DNA from: Dendrolimus kikuchii
Lineage: Eukaryota > Arthropoda > Insecta > Lepidoptera > Lasiocampidae
DNA length: 64,000 bases
Direction: 5' to 3'
NCBI GenBank assembly: GCA_019925095.2
Contig: CM034389.1
Span: 24,601,435-24,665,434, forward strand
A program made the position numbers and the translations under genes. The notes under the pieces are model-generated. The model saw nothing but the letters and a program-made list of their open reading frames with translations, did not search any database and was not told the DNA's origin. Below are positions 1 to 9,895 of the stretch, piece by piece. Each line of letters starts with the position of its first letter. Within the stretch, counting starts at the first letter, position 1.

Positions 1-141
1 TTCTTCTCTGATTTTTCTACTGTCTATATAATCGTATCCAAACACTAGTTGTAATATCTATGATTTGGTTTTGTGGTCTATGTTATTGTCAATCTGTTAA
101 TCTACATACACATAAAATAAAAATATTTTTTTTTTTATTGC

Positions 142-741
142 TTGAAGCAGGCAAACAGGCGGACGACCCACTTGATGGAAGGTGGTTACCGTCGCCTATG
201 GACGTTTGCAACACCAGGGGCGTTGCCGGCCTCTAAGAAATTTTATAACGCCCTTCTTAAACGACCCCATGTCGTAGCGCAAAGGGAAAACTTCGGCGGG
301 AAGTTCCCTCCAGATCATTGTTGTACGCGGAATAAACGTTCTAGAGAACTGTTGCGTATTTGAGCGTGGGAGCTCCAGGAAATGGGGGTGAACACCTCGC
401 CGATGGCGAGCGGTGCGGTTGTAAAAATGAGGCGTTGGCACCAGTTCAAACAGTTCCTCGGAATACTCTCCGTTGTACAGGCGGTAGAATACGCAGAGGG
501 ACGCAAAGTCTCTCCGAAGGTTAAGCGAATCTAAACCGTCTGTTAGTATGGAATCGTCGACTATACGAACGGCGCGACGCTGGATGGAGTCGAGAGGGTC
601 TGTCTGGTAAGCGGGTGCTCCAGCCCATAAGTGTGAGCAGTATTCCATATGCGGCCTAACTTGTGCTTTGTAAAGCACAAGTCTTTGCCGCGGGGTGAAA
701 TACTGCTTAGACCGGTTTAGCACACCAAGCTTTTCAAACAT
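142..741 (-). mobile_element. Jockey/CR1-type LINE, 5'-truncated 3' end with A-rich tail
   Basis: The - strand reads open from about 735 to the stop at 196 and gives the C-terminal part of a non-LTR retrotransposon reverse transcriptase. Seen: LGVLNRSKQYF, the thumb-like block VRPHMEYCSHLWAGAP, then SIQRRAVRIV, and near the end the FIPRTTMIWRELPAEVF block that such ORFs carry before their stop. EN and catalytic RT domains are absent, as expected of 5' truncation. The stop falls inside a 3' tail of about 90 nt that ends in poly-A (poly-T at 127-139 on +). This tail is nearly the same as the 3' end of the F1 SINE-like repeats. The fragment sits in an intron of the SDR gene, antisense to it. Clade (Jockey versus CR1) is inferred from motif style only. 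Confidence 0.85.
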
Positions 742-1475
742 TTCCCTCTAAGCCAAAGAAATATTGTTCTGATTACCTTCAGTCTTTCACCTTTCATCAT
801 TAAAATTTTCACCTCGGTCTGCTTGTATACGTTAAGGAAATTCTCTGGGTCTGTGCAAAAATTTGTGTTGTTTCTACACACGAACTGTGTAAACTGCTCC
901 GGCGTTGACCAAGAAAAAAATCTTGTCTGCGTTAGACACGACGCGCTTTGCATTGTTGTGGTGAAGTGAGGGGTGGTTCAGGTGATTTGAGTATAATTGT
1001 ATGTGTGGATCCTATGCACGACGGCCCGGAAACAATCTCATTGTTTACAGTTCCTATTTATCTTGTCTGGAGCATACACGACAAATTTTCGTGGCTAGAT
1101 CTGACTAAATTCTAGTTGTGTGCATGTTGAAGTGATCTATGTGCCGCAAACACTGAAATTTATTATAGTGTACAAAGGACCTCACTGTTGGCTGTTCATC
1201 CTAACTCTCTTGAGTTACTATGTTCATATACTTATAGATTCTTTTAAAAAAAATTACAGTATGTGCCCATTGGAGATTTGGAATAAGCTCTTGGCAAATG
1301 TTTACCGAGACCACTATGCATTAGTTTTTGAAAAATCAGAAAATTCCTTCAAAGCCAATAGCTAATACCTCTTGTTCCATTAAGTGGGTATTCCAGATAA
1401 ATGACAGATCACCTTTGCATCTAAAGCAATATCTTCCAGATAACTCAGCTTAAAGAATTTGTTTATTCTTCACAG
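742..1475 (+). other. Intron sequence upstream of the SDR penultimate exon
   Basis: No splice-bounded coding exon of an SDR is visible here: no NNAG motif and no Rossmann TGxxxGxG. The short open frames at 717-953 (-) and 1120-1365 (+) resemble no family I know. The stretch ends in a good acceptor with a pyrimidine-rich run before cacag at 1471-1475. Earlier SDR exons must lie before base 1. Confidence 0.6.
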
Positions 1476-1723
1476 CTAATAGATCAGTTTATACCAGATA
1501 TGAAAGCAAAGAACCACGGTCACATAATCGCTCTGACGTCTGTGGCTGGGTTAAGCTACATTAAAGACCAAATGCCATTAAGTGTGGCTCAGTTTGCTGT
1601 ACAAGGCCTAGCAGAGTCACTCATGGAGGACTTGAGGATGAACAAAGTGAACGGTGTGCATGTTACTTTGACACACATTTACCCGTTCATAGTTGGGGAT
1701 GATAGTCCTGATGTTAAATTGCG
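1476..1723 (+). CDS. Short-chain dehydrogenase/reductase (SDR16C / retinol dehydrogenase-like), penultimate exon, catalytic motif lost
   Basis: The exon begins after acceptor cacag (1471-1475) and ends before donor gtaagt (1724). It encodes about 82 residues starting LIDQFIPDMKAKNHGHII. The family signature is clear: a FxPxMKxxNHGHI segment, a beta-strand ending in ALTSVAGL (the catalytic Ser position is kept), an FAVQGLAESLMEDL helix, and VTLTHIYPF, the usual P after the next strand. In classical SDRs the active-site YxxxK lies 13 residues after the Ser, typically as YCASKFAV. Here that position reads LSVAQFAV, so Tyr is Leu and Lys is Gln, in an otherwise intact frame with no stop. The exon ends in codon phase 2 and joins perfectly to 4662. 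Known for the family: membrane- or lipid-droplet-associated NAD(P)(H) oxidoreductases acting on retinoids, steroids or lipids. Inferred: this copy is not a normal oxidoreductase. Confidence 0.88.
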
Positions 1724-1781
1724 GTAAGTGAACTCAGACGTGCAATTTCCAACACCCAGCCAATTATGTTTTTTGATAAAG

Positions 1782-2106
1782 TAGATTGATAGATAACACT
1801 ATATTATACAACAATACAAAAATGAACTTAAAGACTAAAATTATATTATAGGGTGGAGGAGCGAGATGGAATGCTCCTCCGTCTTAAAGGAAGATCTTCC
1901 AGCGAGGCTAATGTTGATCCTCGCAGGCCTAGGCCCATCTGTTATAGTTGAAATTTTGTATATATTCTTTGTATGTTTCGGGAAACGTTTGTGACATCAA
2001 TTATTGCACAGCGCCATCTATTGGCTTGTAAGTGTTCCACTACAATATCAAGTTGTGTATAAAGGGCGGTCTCATCGCTAAAAAGCGATCTCTTCCAGAC
2101 AACCCC
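1782..2106 (-). repeat. F3 LINE-type 3' end, interrupted by an insert of about 200 bp
   Basis: On the - strand the conserved block ggttgtctggaagagatcgc with its agcgat hairpin lies at 2066-2104, and the tail (gataacac..ctatcaatct) at 1782-1812. Between them, about 1853-2055 differs from all other F3 copies here. It starts with a hairpin (ggaggagc..gctcctcc, 1856-1881) and contains gcgccatctattgg, so it is probably a second, nested element. No coding potential. Confidence 0.65.
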
Positions 2107-2191
2107 AAAAAAAGTATTTATTTATTATATATTTTCTTAATGTACCAACATTAATACATACATACAATAGATACATACATACAGGTGGGGT

Positions 2192-2506
2192 ATTTTTTTT
2201 TTATTGCAGGAGATTAGCACACAGGCAGATGGCCCACTTGATGGAAAGCGGTTACAATCGCTTATGGACATTTGCAACACCAAAGTTGCTACAAATGCGC
2301 TGCTGCTCTCTTAAGGGAGACTGGAACCTGATCACTAATGCCGGAACACAACTCAAGGTTGTTATGGCGACATACTTTAGACCAGGGGTGGTAGCCATCC
2401 AGTCGGGCAAATGCCCTACCACCTGGCTGTGGGTTGTTAAGTCGCCTCTTACGACAGGCCGCCTGGCCGCAGGAAATTGTATTCTTTCTCCGTTCCTGCA
2501 CAGATA
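2192..2506 (-). repeat. F1 SINE-like repeat, full length
   Basis: Full-length member in - orientation: poly-T/attgcagg at the left is the 3' tail, and the ccgtgcaggaacggagaaag-type 5' end is at the right. It is preceded by a (CATA)n run at 2155-2184. Open frames across it on both strands are fortuitous; the same frames recur in the other copies with stops and frameshifts. Confidence 0.85.
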
Positions 2507-2654
2507 GAAACGGGGGTAGTTATGGGACACCTTTTATTTATTATGAACAGATCCGAACTTTTTTAATATAGGTTAGAAACCTTAGACTTGGTGGTTATTT
2601 TTTTATACCCACCCCAAAATTCGCTTTATTTCTCAAATAATAAAAGGGTTTCAT

Positions 2655-2888
2655 ATCTATATTGCACTTATTATTGAATGCGGAGAGGTGGCCCAATACC
2701 GGCCGAAGTATCTGGATGCCCCATGTAGCCTCCGAGAAGTCTTCAGTAACGTCAAGAAGCTGGTGGATTTCCTGGAGGAGCTGGGCTGGATGGAGTAAAC
2801 CCTCATCCACCCTCGCACGCAAAATAGGCGCTTCGTCGTCGAGTTGCGGAAACTGCCCCTTCGCAGAAGAAGAAGATCTATATTGCAC
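2655..2888 (+). mobile_element. 208 bp 5'-truncated LINE end with a perfect 13 bp TSD
   Basis: The insert 2668-2875 is flanked by the identical 13-mer atctatattgcac (2655-2667 and 2876-2888). Its frame from 2670 to the taa at 2796-2798 reads ECGEVAQYRPKYLDAP, then FLEELGWME at the C-terminus. This matches the end of I/Jockey-type LINE ORF2s, where a CPE..A.YR..YL segment and an FL.ELGWLE end are typical. About 75 nt of 3' UTR follow, ending in an (AGA)n tail. It is one of the shortest clear LINE insertions in the window. Confidence 0.85.
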
Positions 2889-2892
2889 CCTA

Positions 2893-3190
2893 CATACATA
2901 TATACTGTTACACCTATTTCCTATTGGGGCAGGGCTACTTCTACGTAGAGTCGATGGATCTCCATCTGCTATGATCCTGACAAACACTTTTTGTATTATC
3001 AATTTTCATTAAGCTTTTCATACATCCACATGTATTTATAGTGCTTTCTATCTGAACTTTCTTCAATTTGATAATTGTGAGTACCTCGCGGTCTACCAGC
3101 ACCGTCTCTACCAGTTACATTGCTGTCATATACTTGTTTTGTGTTTCTGCTTTTATTCATTCTCTCTACATGCCCAAACCACTTTGTTTG
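2893..3190 (-). mobile_element. F2b RTE-like LINE 3' end, degraded
   Basis: On the - strand, 3190 to about 3080 encodes WFGHVERMN..., then a GAGRPRG-like block. 3010-2920 encodes a frameshifted counterpart of the KSVCQDRSRWRSI segment seen intact at 15361-15455. The 3' end is a tacatacatatata run (ATGT-type tail) at 2892-2905. WFGHVxRM..GRPR is the usual C-terminal signature of RTE-type LINE ORFs. Several frameshifts make it a dead copy. Confidence 0.75.
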
Positions 3191-3299
3191 TATAGTATAT
3201 AAAGTCTATTCTTTATTTATCTATCTTTTGAATGCTTCATATTATCTATTGTGTTCACTGCCACTGTCATGTTTTAATATTTTCTTTGGTTAATGGGGT

Positions 3300-3415
3300 T
3301 GCCTAGAAGAGATTGTTTTAAGCGATAAGGACGCTCTTTATTGTACCTAGTTTTTTAAGAATGTAGATTTACTTTTTGTTTTAATTTGAACAATAAAGTG
3401 TTTATCATTTATTAA
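3300..3415 (+). repeat. F3 LINE-type 3' end
   Basis: Starts gggttgcctagaagagattg, followed by taagcgataag, and ends in an aacaataaagtg polyadenylation-like tail. Non-coding. Same family as 4120, 17410, 18555, 35120, 39870, 56240 and 61388. Confidence 0.75.
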
Positions 3416-3508
3416 TTCATGCATATGCTTGCCAAAATATGTAAACGCTATATTAAAATATGATATCACTCCTAATAAGTTTCATAAATATTATTGGAAT
3501 GTCATATC

Positions 3509-3831
3509 ATAGAAATTAATACATACATACATATATACATAACTTCACGCCAGTTCCCTTGCGGGATAGGCACGAACAACAGAGCGCCATTCAAGCTTAT
3601 TCTTACACACCTCACTTGCTTCTTTGACATTCATAACTCTTGTCATGCACACTCGTCTGTTCTTAAGGCTCCTGACATCACCCTCCGCTAGTACACGATC
3701 AATTTGATCATGGAAGGTGTGTCGTGGCCTTCCACGACTTCTGCATCCATCCACTTTTGCATTGTATATCTATTTAGTCATTCTTTCATCATGCATTCTT
3801 CCACATGCCCGAACCACCGATAGAAATTAAT
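3509..3831 (-). mobile_element. F2 RTE-like LINE 3' end with 12 bp TSD
   Basis: The 12-mer atagaaattaat flanks the insert (3509-3520 and 3820-3831). The - strand encodes the ORF C-terminus. Seen: DGCRSRGRPRHTFHDQID, RVLAEGDVRSLKNRR, ending AYPARELA* and followed by an (ATGT)n tail (atacatacat at 3519-3540). The 5' end is truncated just inside the WFGHVE motif. This is a dead-on-arrival LINE copy. Confidence 0.88.
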
Positions 3832-4119
3832 GCTATTTTTTATGCTTACACGTGAAATTGGAATGCCCTTGCTAGGTTTTGAAATTGGACAGATGAACGT
3901 TATATAGGTTTATTTCAAGTTTTCATGTCCAATAAATAAGTGATGAAAGGATATTTTAAAATTTCCCTTTATCAGAACTTAATAGTAAAAATATTTGAGT
4001 GTTTGTAATAACCTTTTTCTTAATTATATATGTATTGTGTAATATCTATGTATCCTATTAATTACATGTATTTGATTTGCACATCACCGTCATACACTCG
4101 ATTCCTCTCACACAATCCA

Positions 4120-4262
4120 CAGCCCGGGTTGTCTGGAAGAGATCGCTCTAAAGCGATAAGGCCGCCCTTTGTTCCTGCCTTGACACTATATGACTGTAAA
4201 TGATTTACTTTATGTGTATGTGGTGAACAATAAAGTACTTTTTATCTTCTATCTATCTATCT
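4120..4262 (+). repeat. F3 LINE-type 3' end with TCTA tail
   Basis: Contains gggttgtctggaagagatcg, a near-palindromic ctctaaagcgataag, gccgccctttg, then gaacaataaagta and a (TCTA)n tail at 4245-4262. It is the cleanest + strand copy in the window and shows that the tail is a TCTA microsatellite, not poly-A. Confidence 0.8.
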
Positions 4263-4483
4263 AACCTTTTTACCTTAATGTTAGAAAATGCGTCTTTGCT
4301 TGAATATATCTGTTTATTTGTTCCTTCTTCACTACTGTACACAATAGACCACAATAATTAATAAGCTATTAGGTATTATAAAATAACAATATCATATCTC
4401 ATAAGTTCATAACTCAGTAGAATCACGGAGAATGTGAATTTTCTATGAATCTTACATGTTCTTACTTTCAATCCAAAAATTAT

Positions 4484-4510
4484 CCTTAAAATAATAATAT
4501 TATTTTAAGG
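4484..4510. repeat. Perfect 27 bp AT-rich palindrome
   Basis: A 13 bp arm (ccttaaaataata) is followed by one base and its exact reverse complement. In AT-rich intron DNA this may be chance or a MITE remnant; no known function. Confidence 0.6.
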
Positions 4511-4661
4511 CTTTTAATAATATATACAAATGGCTTTCCTAGGTCTTAATTTTTATATGCATAAACCAGTTGACTATTCTAAATCTGTTATAAGTTGTTT
4601 GTTGGTGTTTGCATTGTATTAATTTCCTTTAAATCAATTAAAATTTGTCCATTGTTTTCAG

Positions 4662-4854
4662 TATACCAAGTTACTTCGGCACGATAACACCGCGTGAAGC
4701 AGCTTCGTCGATCCTAGATAGTGTGCGAAGAAACTACCCCGAGGCATCAGTTCCCAAGCATTTACTTTGTTTGGGCCATTTATTACGAATCCTACCAAGA
4801 AAAGCTACCGTTTTAATAAGAGATTTGTTAGACACGGGTGTTGATTTTGCATAG
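4662..4854 (+). CDS. SDR (16C / retinol dehydrogenase-like), last exon and stop
   Basis: Begins after acceptor ttgttttcag (ends 4661); its first base completes the Arg codon split by the intron. It encodes IPSYFGTITPREAASSILDS, then VRRNYPEASVPKHLLCLGHL and a C-terminus ending LLDTGVDFA before the stop. This matches the SDR16C C-terminal layout: a PxxFGxITPxExA segment, a SVRRN..E..VP.HL loop and a hydrophobic helix thought to contact membranes or lipid droplets. A polyadenylation-like aataaa lies just after the stop (about 4858). Codons look normally constrained and no disruption is visible, so the gene is probably expressed in spite of the lost YxxxK in the preceding exon. Confidence 0.88.
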
Positions 4855-5844
4855 TTTAATAAATAAGTATTTCGTGATTCTGGCTGTATAAGTCTTGAAT
4901 TATATGAAGCCATATTTTGTCATGTTAGAAAAAAACATATTTCATCAGGAAGAGTTTTGTAGTAATTTCATTGTGATTTAAAATGATCAAATAGAGTAAG
5001 CATGGTATATTAAAATTTAAGCTTTATTATAATGTGGTTCCTAACATCCCACCATAGAAATTTTATCAAGGTTTTCAAATAATAATTAAATTAGTATGGC
5101 GCATATTTCAGCAGTCTGTGCTTAAAATAATTATATTTTTTATTAATTTCTACAACAATTACGATATGGAATCAGTCATGTAAAGACTTCTAAAATTTAA
5201 AAAAATATGATATGAAGTGTGTTGAAAGATAGCAACACTAGTTTTTGGTACTGCTGTGTTTGACATATTTTTGATAATTTTTACATTATTATTAGTAAGC
5301 AGAGAATTCTTTGCTCAGTATGAGTGCTCAATCAATAAGTATAAAATGCATTTATTTATGTATTTATATGTGGTTATAAAGGTTCCTTGAATTATTATTG
5401 TAAGAGAGACTATTTTGTATTTAGACTGAATAGTTTAAGCGAGTGTGCCATGTAAATATTGTATTTATGGAACTTTTATCGAAGAAAAATTAAAGTTGAG
5501 ATTATTATTAAATAATTGTATTATTGACTTATTTATTGCAACTAAACAGGTTGGATTAAAGGTTTGTAATATTGCGATTGAGACCTAAAGACATGGTAAA
5601 TTATGAAAAATATGGTTTTAGTGGCTATTCTATATTCGCTAGAAGTCCTACACTGTTTTTCCCAATGCGTTAGGGTGTAATATAAAAATGCATACTTACC
5701 TCGAAACAGGCTTTCATCGAGAAAGTGCAAAATTTTACCATCACGGTAATTTATTGGTAGGGTCTCCAGACTGAGTTTTGGAAATTTCCAAAATATTCGC
5801 TCGCTATGCCAAAAATAACGACATCTAGACCACTGACAGTTATT
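4855..5844 (+). other. 3' UTR candidate and intergenic DNA
   Basis: AT-rich, without coding signal. Polyadenylation-type signals occur just after the stop (aataaa near 4858) and again around 5488 (attaaag), so the SDR transcript could end early or extend about 650 nt. No repeat family from this window is recognised here. Confidence 0.5.
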
Positions 5845-6168
5845 TTATCCGTGCAGGAACAGAGAAAGAATACAATTTCCTGCGGTAGGGCGGCCTGTCG
5901 TAAGAAGCGACTAAACAACCCACATCCAGGTGGTAGGGTATTTGCTCGACTGGATGGCGACCACCCCTGATCTAGAGTATGCCGCCATAACAACCTTGTG
6001 TTGAGTTTCGGCATTAGTGACCAAGTTCCAGTCTCCCTTAAGAGAGCAACAGCGCATTTAATTTTGTAGCGCCTTTGGTGTTGCAAATGTCCATAGGCGA
6101 TGGTAACCGCTTTCCGTTAAGTGGGCCGTCTGCCTGTCTGCTGAACTCCAGCAATAAAAAAATAAAAT
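5845..6168 (+). repeat. F1 SINE-like repeat, full length
   Basis: + orientation: ttatccgtgcaggaac at the left, the tail ctccagcaataaaaaaat at the right. Small differences from other copies (ggtagggcggcc, tttgctcgactgg) show moderate age. Confidence 0.85.
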
Positions 6169-8961
6169 TTAATACGCGTTTAAGTGCTCGGTTCAAATTT
6201 TTACATCCCACAGGCAAAATTTTGTACCTATTTACACCAAAAATGTTTTGATTTGAAACAAAAATTTATGGAACATCTCAATCTGAAGACCATGTTTGGT
6301 GGGTAGTCAATATATTCACGGAATGGTTGGTAATAATAACTACCAAAAATTGAATTTTCGCTAATAGCAAGGTTATTTTTATTTGTCAAATTCGTTATAG
6401 TGACGGTCGCAGCAGTGGTGACATCTGAGTTGTTTTTCATTGTAAGTTAGCTCGTCTTGTTACCGTAACTTTCATAAAACAATAAAAACAAAATATTATG
6501 AAGAAGTAAATTTAATTGTGCAGTGTGAATTGTTTTCTAGTGGTTATTAATTAATTATCGGAACAGCAAAGTGCGTTTATCATAGCTGCTTGGTCCTGAG
6601 CTTCAGGCCTTGGTAAGTTGGTTTTACTTCAATATTGTAGTGACACTAACAGCCGATCGATATTAGAAAATTATGGTTTTTGACTGGTTTAGCCTGTCAA
6701 GTTAGTAGAAAAACACGAAGATTGATTTGTAGCCTGTTCACTGCTTTCATTAGAATTCATTGACCCATTTATCATTCGGCCTTTATGGCGAGACTTTATA
6801 TGGTCTCACCACCACATATTTTCGCGTCTTTATAAACATAATCCAGGTCCAGGTTAGATGTTAGTAATGTCGATATTCTGAACCAATCGCCGAAGATCTA
6901 TTTTTGAATATTATAGTTTCTTTTTTAAATTTTCACACTTAATATATGATATTTTCAGTACCTTATTTAAGAATAATAAAAATCCTTAATGTATATAACT
7001 GTATAAATAAGGCTATGTAGTCTTCATATAATTGTTTTAAAAAATATTATAGATCATAAGGAATTTATCACATAACTAAACAAATCATATCCATTGTTTA
7101 AATGACACTGTTTCAACTGTTTAAACATTATATTTTAATATTTTGACTACAATACTTTTACTAGGTTTATACAGAAATGATCAATGATTTTATGAGTAGT
7201 AATTCAATAAATAACTTTCAGAAACATAATTATTTTCAAATAGTAATAGGCAGGCCTTTTTTTGTTACTTATTTTTTGGGGGCACTCTAATTTTCGAAAG
7301 TTGTAAGCCTATATTTTTTGTTATAATATTTTTCAGTTTTTATGGAATTTTTTCGAAATTTCCTTTAAGGGCACTGCATGCTCCCAAGTGCCCCCACAAA
7401 AAAGCCCTGGTAAAAGGTGTTTTGAACTGTCAAGTGTCACTGCTTAAACTTAATAAATTACACTTAAAATTTATTTTGAAAAAAAAAATGGGTTTTTGAT
7501 GGTAAATGACTATTGTCACCCAGGAATATCAAACATCTGAGGATTACCTGATTTTGCTGATACATTGTCTACTTTGAGATATTTAAAGGCAAATGGTAAA
7601 GAATGTAGGAGAGAAAAAATAAACAAGTGCAATGTGTATTTTCATAATTCAAAAACAATTACATTAAAGCTTACTATTTCTTGCTGGTTATATGTGAGAG
7701 ACAGGTTAACATTGATGAATAAGTTAATTGGACTGCAGTAAGTTTATAGATGCACTTCACATGTGGCTGTACTAGTTTCTTTATCAGTATCATTACTATG
7801 CTATACTTACGTAATACACATGCAGAATAGTAGCCTTTTAATTTAAGAGCCTCTTTGATTTTCGCTCATCTAGTTTACTGGAACACAGGTCCTGATTTTA
7901 AATCACAGCAGGATATATTTAAAACATAATTATTGTTATTTTTTTTGCTCTAGTGTGGAATTGGGATCGGACCCTGAGTTGTCTATTATGTATAACATAA
8001 TATAATGTTTAGAATAAATTAATATGCAGATTTATTAATTCCTGATAAGTATTTGAATTTACAATTATGGTTGGATAATGTTAAGACCCAATTAAAAACC
8101 TGATATATGAAACTGCCTTTATAAGTTTAAAATTATTAAAATTTTCTTTTAAATATGCAGAAACTCAACAAAAATAGAATAGAAGTACCTGTGTTAGAGA
8201 CATTACTACCTTTTCTGATATTTTCAGGTTTTGTTTCATAATAATAGCCATGGCTACTCAGAAGTATTATCAAGAGTTGAGATATGCTTGGTTTACAAGT
8301 ATTGGTGTTTGTGTACACTGCAAGTGAATAAAATTCGATCCTATTTACTTAGCAACAAGTCCATACCCCCACCACAATTTACTAAGCATTTGTCCCTTGC
8401 TGACCATGTATAAACAGCTATGACAAGTGACTTAGCAACAAGTTGTAGAAATACATGTGTCATAATTTGTTTATGTATTTTTTTAATCTTTTTGTCACTA
8501 ATGCTTTTCTACTAATTCCAACATGTAAATGGTTACTTCTCACTTGCCACTATGCAGGTTAGTACTGAGCGATTAGTACAAATGACAAACGCTAAGCCCA
8601 TGTAAACATAACAATAGTCATATTTGAATGGTATGTCTGTTACTTGGTTAGGTGCAAAACTTTCATGCTTCATAATATAAAAAGTTTACCTGTCCACTTA
8701 TTTTAATTTGGCCCTAATCAACCCTGATGATTTGTAGTAGCCATAATGTCTTTCATTGTATAAGACTTACATATTACTATAGTTAGTATAGTTCATGCAA
8801 AAAATTATAACCTCTTCATACAAACTACAGAATGTTTCACAATTCCTGCATTTGTAAGAAAATGTGACTGTTATGCATCCATCTTTTGTTAAGCAAAAAG
8901 AACCATTAAATTTGATGTGAAATTTCTAGGTTCCTAAAGACACACGATCTACATGAAGAAA
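6169..8961. other. Intergenic DNA, no gene seen
   Basis: AT-rich and stop-dense on both strands. The only structure seen is an inverted pair around 7252-7416: gggggcac near 7278 and gtgcccccac near 7396, each beside a gcc/T-run. That suggests a decayed small element. The short frames at 6228-6440 and 8136-8413 look random. Confidence 0.6.
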
Positions 8962-9003
8962 CATGATGATGATGATGACATGATCATGATGATGATGATG
9001 ATT
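8962..9003. repeat. GAT/ATC microsatellite
   Basis: Imperfect (ATG)n tract interrupted once by acatgatc. Confidence 0.9.
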
Positions 9004-9339
9004 TTATGTTTGTAGTAATTGTAATATGGTTGCCCGCAAATATTTATTGTTATCTGGTTGTTTTATTATGAAATAGGATTACAATGGTGTTGACCTTTGT
9101 AAAGAATACTTGGTAAAAATTTAGTTACTCTGTCCTCTTCCTTTTACCTTTCCAAATATTTGAATTACACATATACAATATATTTTCCTTTTATACTTCT
9201 CCAATCTAACTCAGATCATAGAGGGGTATCCATCTGTGACACCTAGCTTCAGTTATTGTTCTGAGGTCACACAACAAACCTTTATGTCATGCTAACAATC
9301 CACATGTCTCTTTGTAATCTAGACATAAGACTACATTCA

Positions 9340-9615
9340 CACAGAGTCAAGTTTTGCCGGATGATTTTTACTGTATATGGCAGAACTGAGTGCTCTGTTT
9401 ACACGGCATTCGGTTTTGCCTTTCCGCAAAAAACTGAATGCTGTGTCATCTTGTGAATATACAGTTCGTTTTCTTGCTGGAACACGTTCAGTCTCTATAG
9501 CATTTGAAAGTACCCCGCGGCACCAGCGCGTGCGCGCCCGCCACCCGACTTGTCGTACCTGTTTTTTGCGGCACTCGGGTTTGTTGGTACAACAGCGACT
9601 CGGAACTGTATAAGC
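9340..9615 (+). other. Moderately GC-rich patch with open frames, unidentified
   Basis: Two overlapping + frames (9377-9613 and 9504-9689) cover a patch that is richer in GC than its surroundings. It contains cggcattcggttttgcc and later gcggcactcgggtttg, an approximate internal direct repeat, which suggests a transposon end or MITE rather than a gene. No protein motif recognised. Confidence 0.3.
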
Positions 9616-9791
9616 GGTACCGAAAGATTACTGATCGCTTATATTTATATGGTTTGAAATATAATTATCATTTTCCTCGCTCGGTATAGGTACGGGAGCG
9701 ACATACAGTGAGCGAAGCGAGAAACGCTCTTATAAATAAGGCGTTTGGTTAGATTTAGGTACCGCGTACAATGCAATGTTGCTGCACCTAC

Positions 9792-9895
9792 TAATTAGAA
9801 TGTACACATACATACATACATACATAACTTCACGCCAGTTCCCTCGCGGGGTAGGCACGAACAACAGAGTGCCATTTAGGCTTAATTAGAATGTA
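9792..9895 (-). mobile_element. F2 RTE-like LINE end, 78 bp, with perfect 13 bp TSD
   Basis: taattagaatgta occurs at 9792-9804 and 9883-9895. The insert 9805-9882 is only the (ATAC)n tail plus the last coding block, equivalent to the KWRSVVRAYPARE end. It is an extremely 5'-truncated but unmistakable target-primed insertion. Confidence 0.9.

Larger units (their letters stand above)
1724..4661 (+). other. Last intron of the SDR gene, filled with transposon fragments
   Basis: A 2.94 kb GT..AG intron (gtaagt at 1724; ttttcag ending at 4661). The phase before and after it agrees: two bases cg plus t make an Arg codon. It holds one interrupted and two further F3 ends, one F1, a 208 bp LINE end with a TSD, an F2b LINE end and an F2 LINE end. 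None of these interrupts the splice sites. Confidence 0.85.

Noticed and set aside
717..953. 78-codon - strand frame as an upstream SDR exon
   Set aside because: It is on the opposite strand to the SDR gene, has no Rossmann or NNAG motif, and overlaps the LINE boundary.
2252..2530. 92-codon frames on both strands as genes
   Set aside because: They lie entirely in an F1 repeat; the same frames recur with stops and indels in the other F1 copies.
9720..9860. (CATA)n runs as free microsatellites or a CRISPR-like array
   Set aside because: Most are the 3' tails of F2 LINE insertions, shown by their fixed position next to gataacttcacgcc-type ends and by TSDs.
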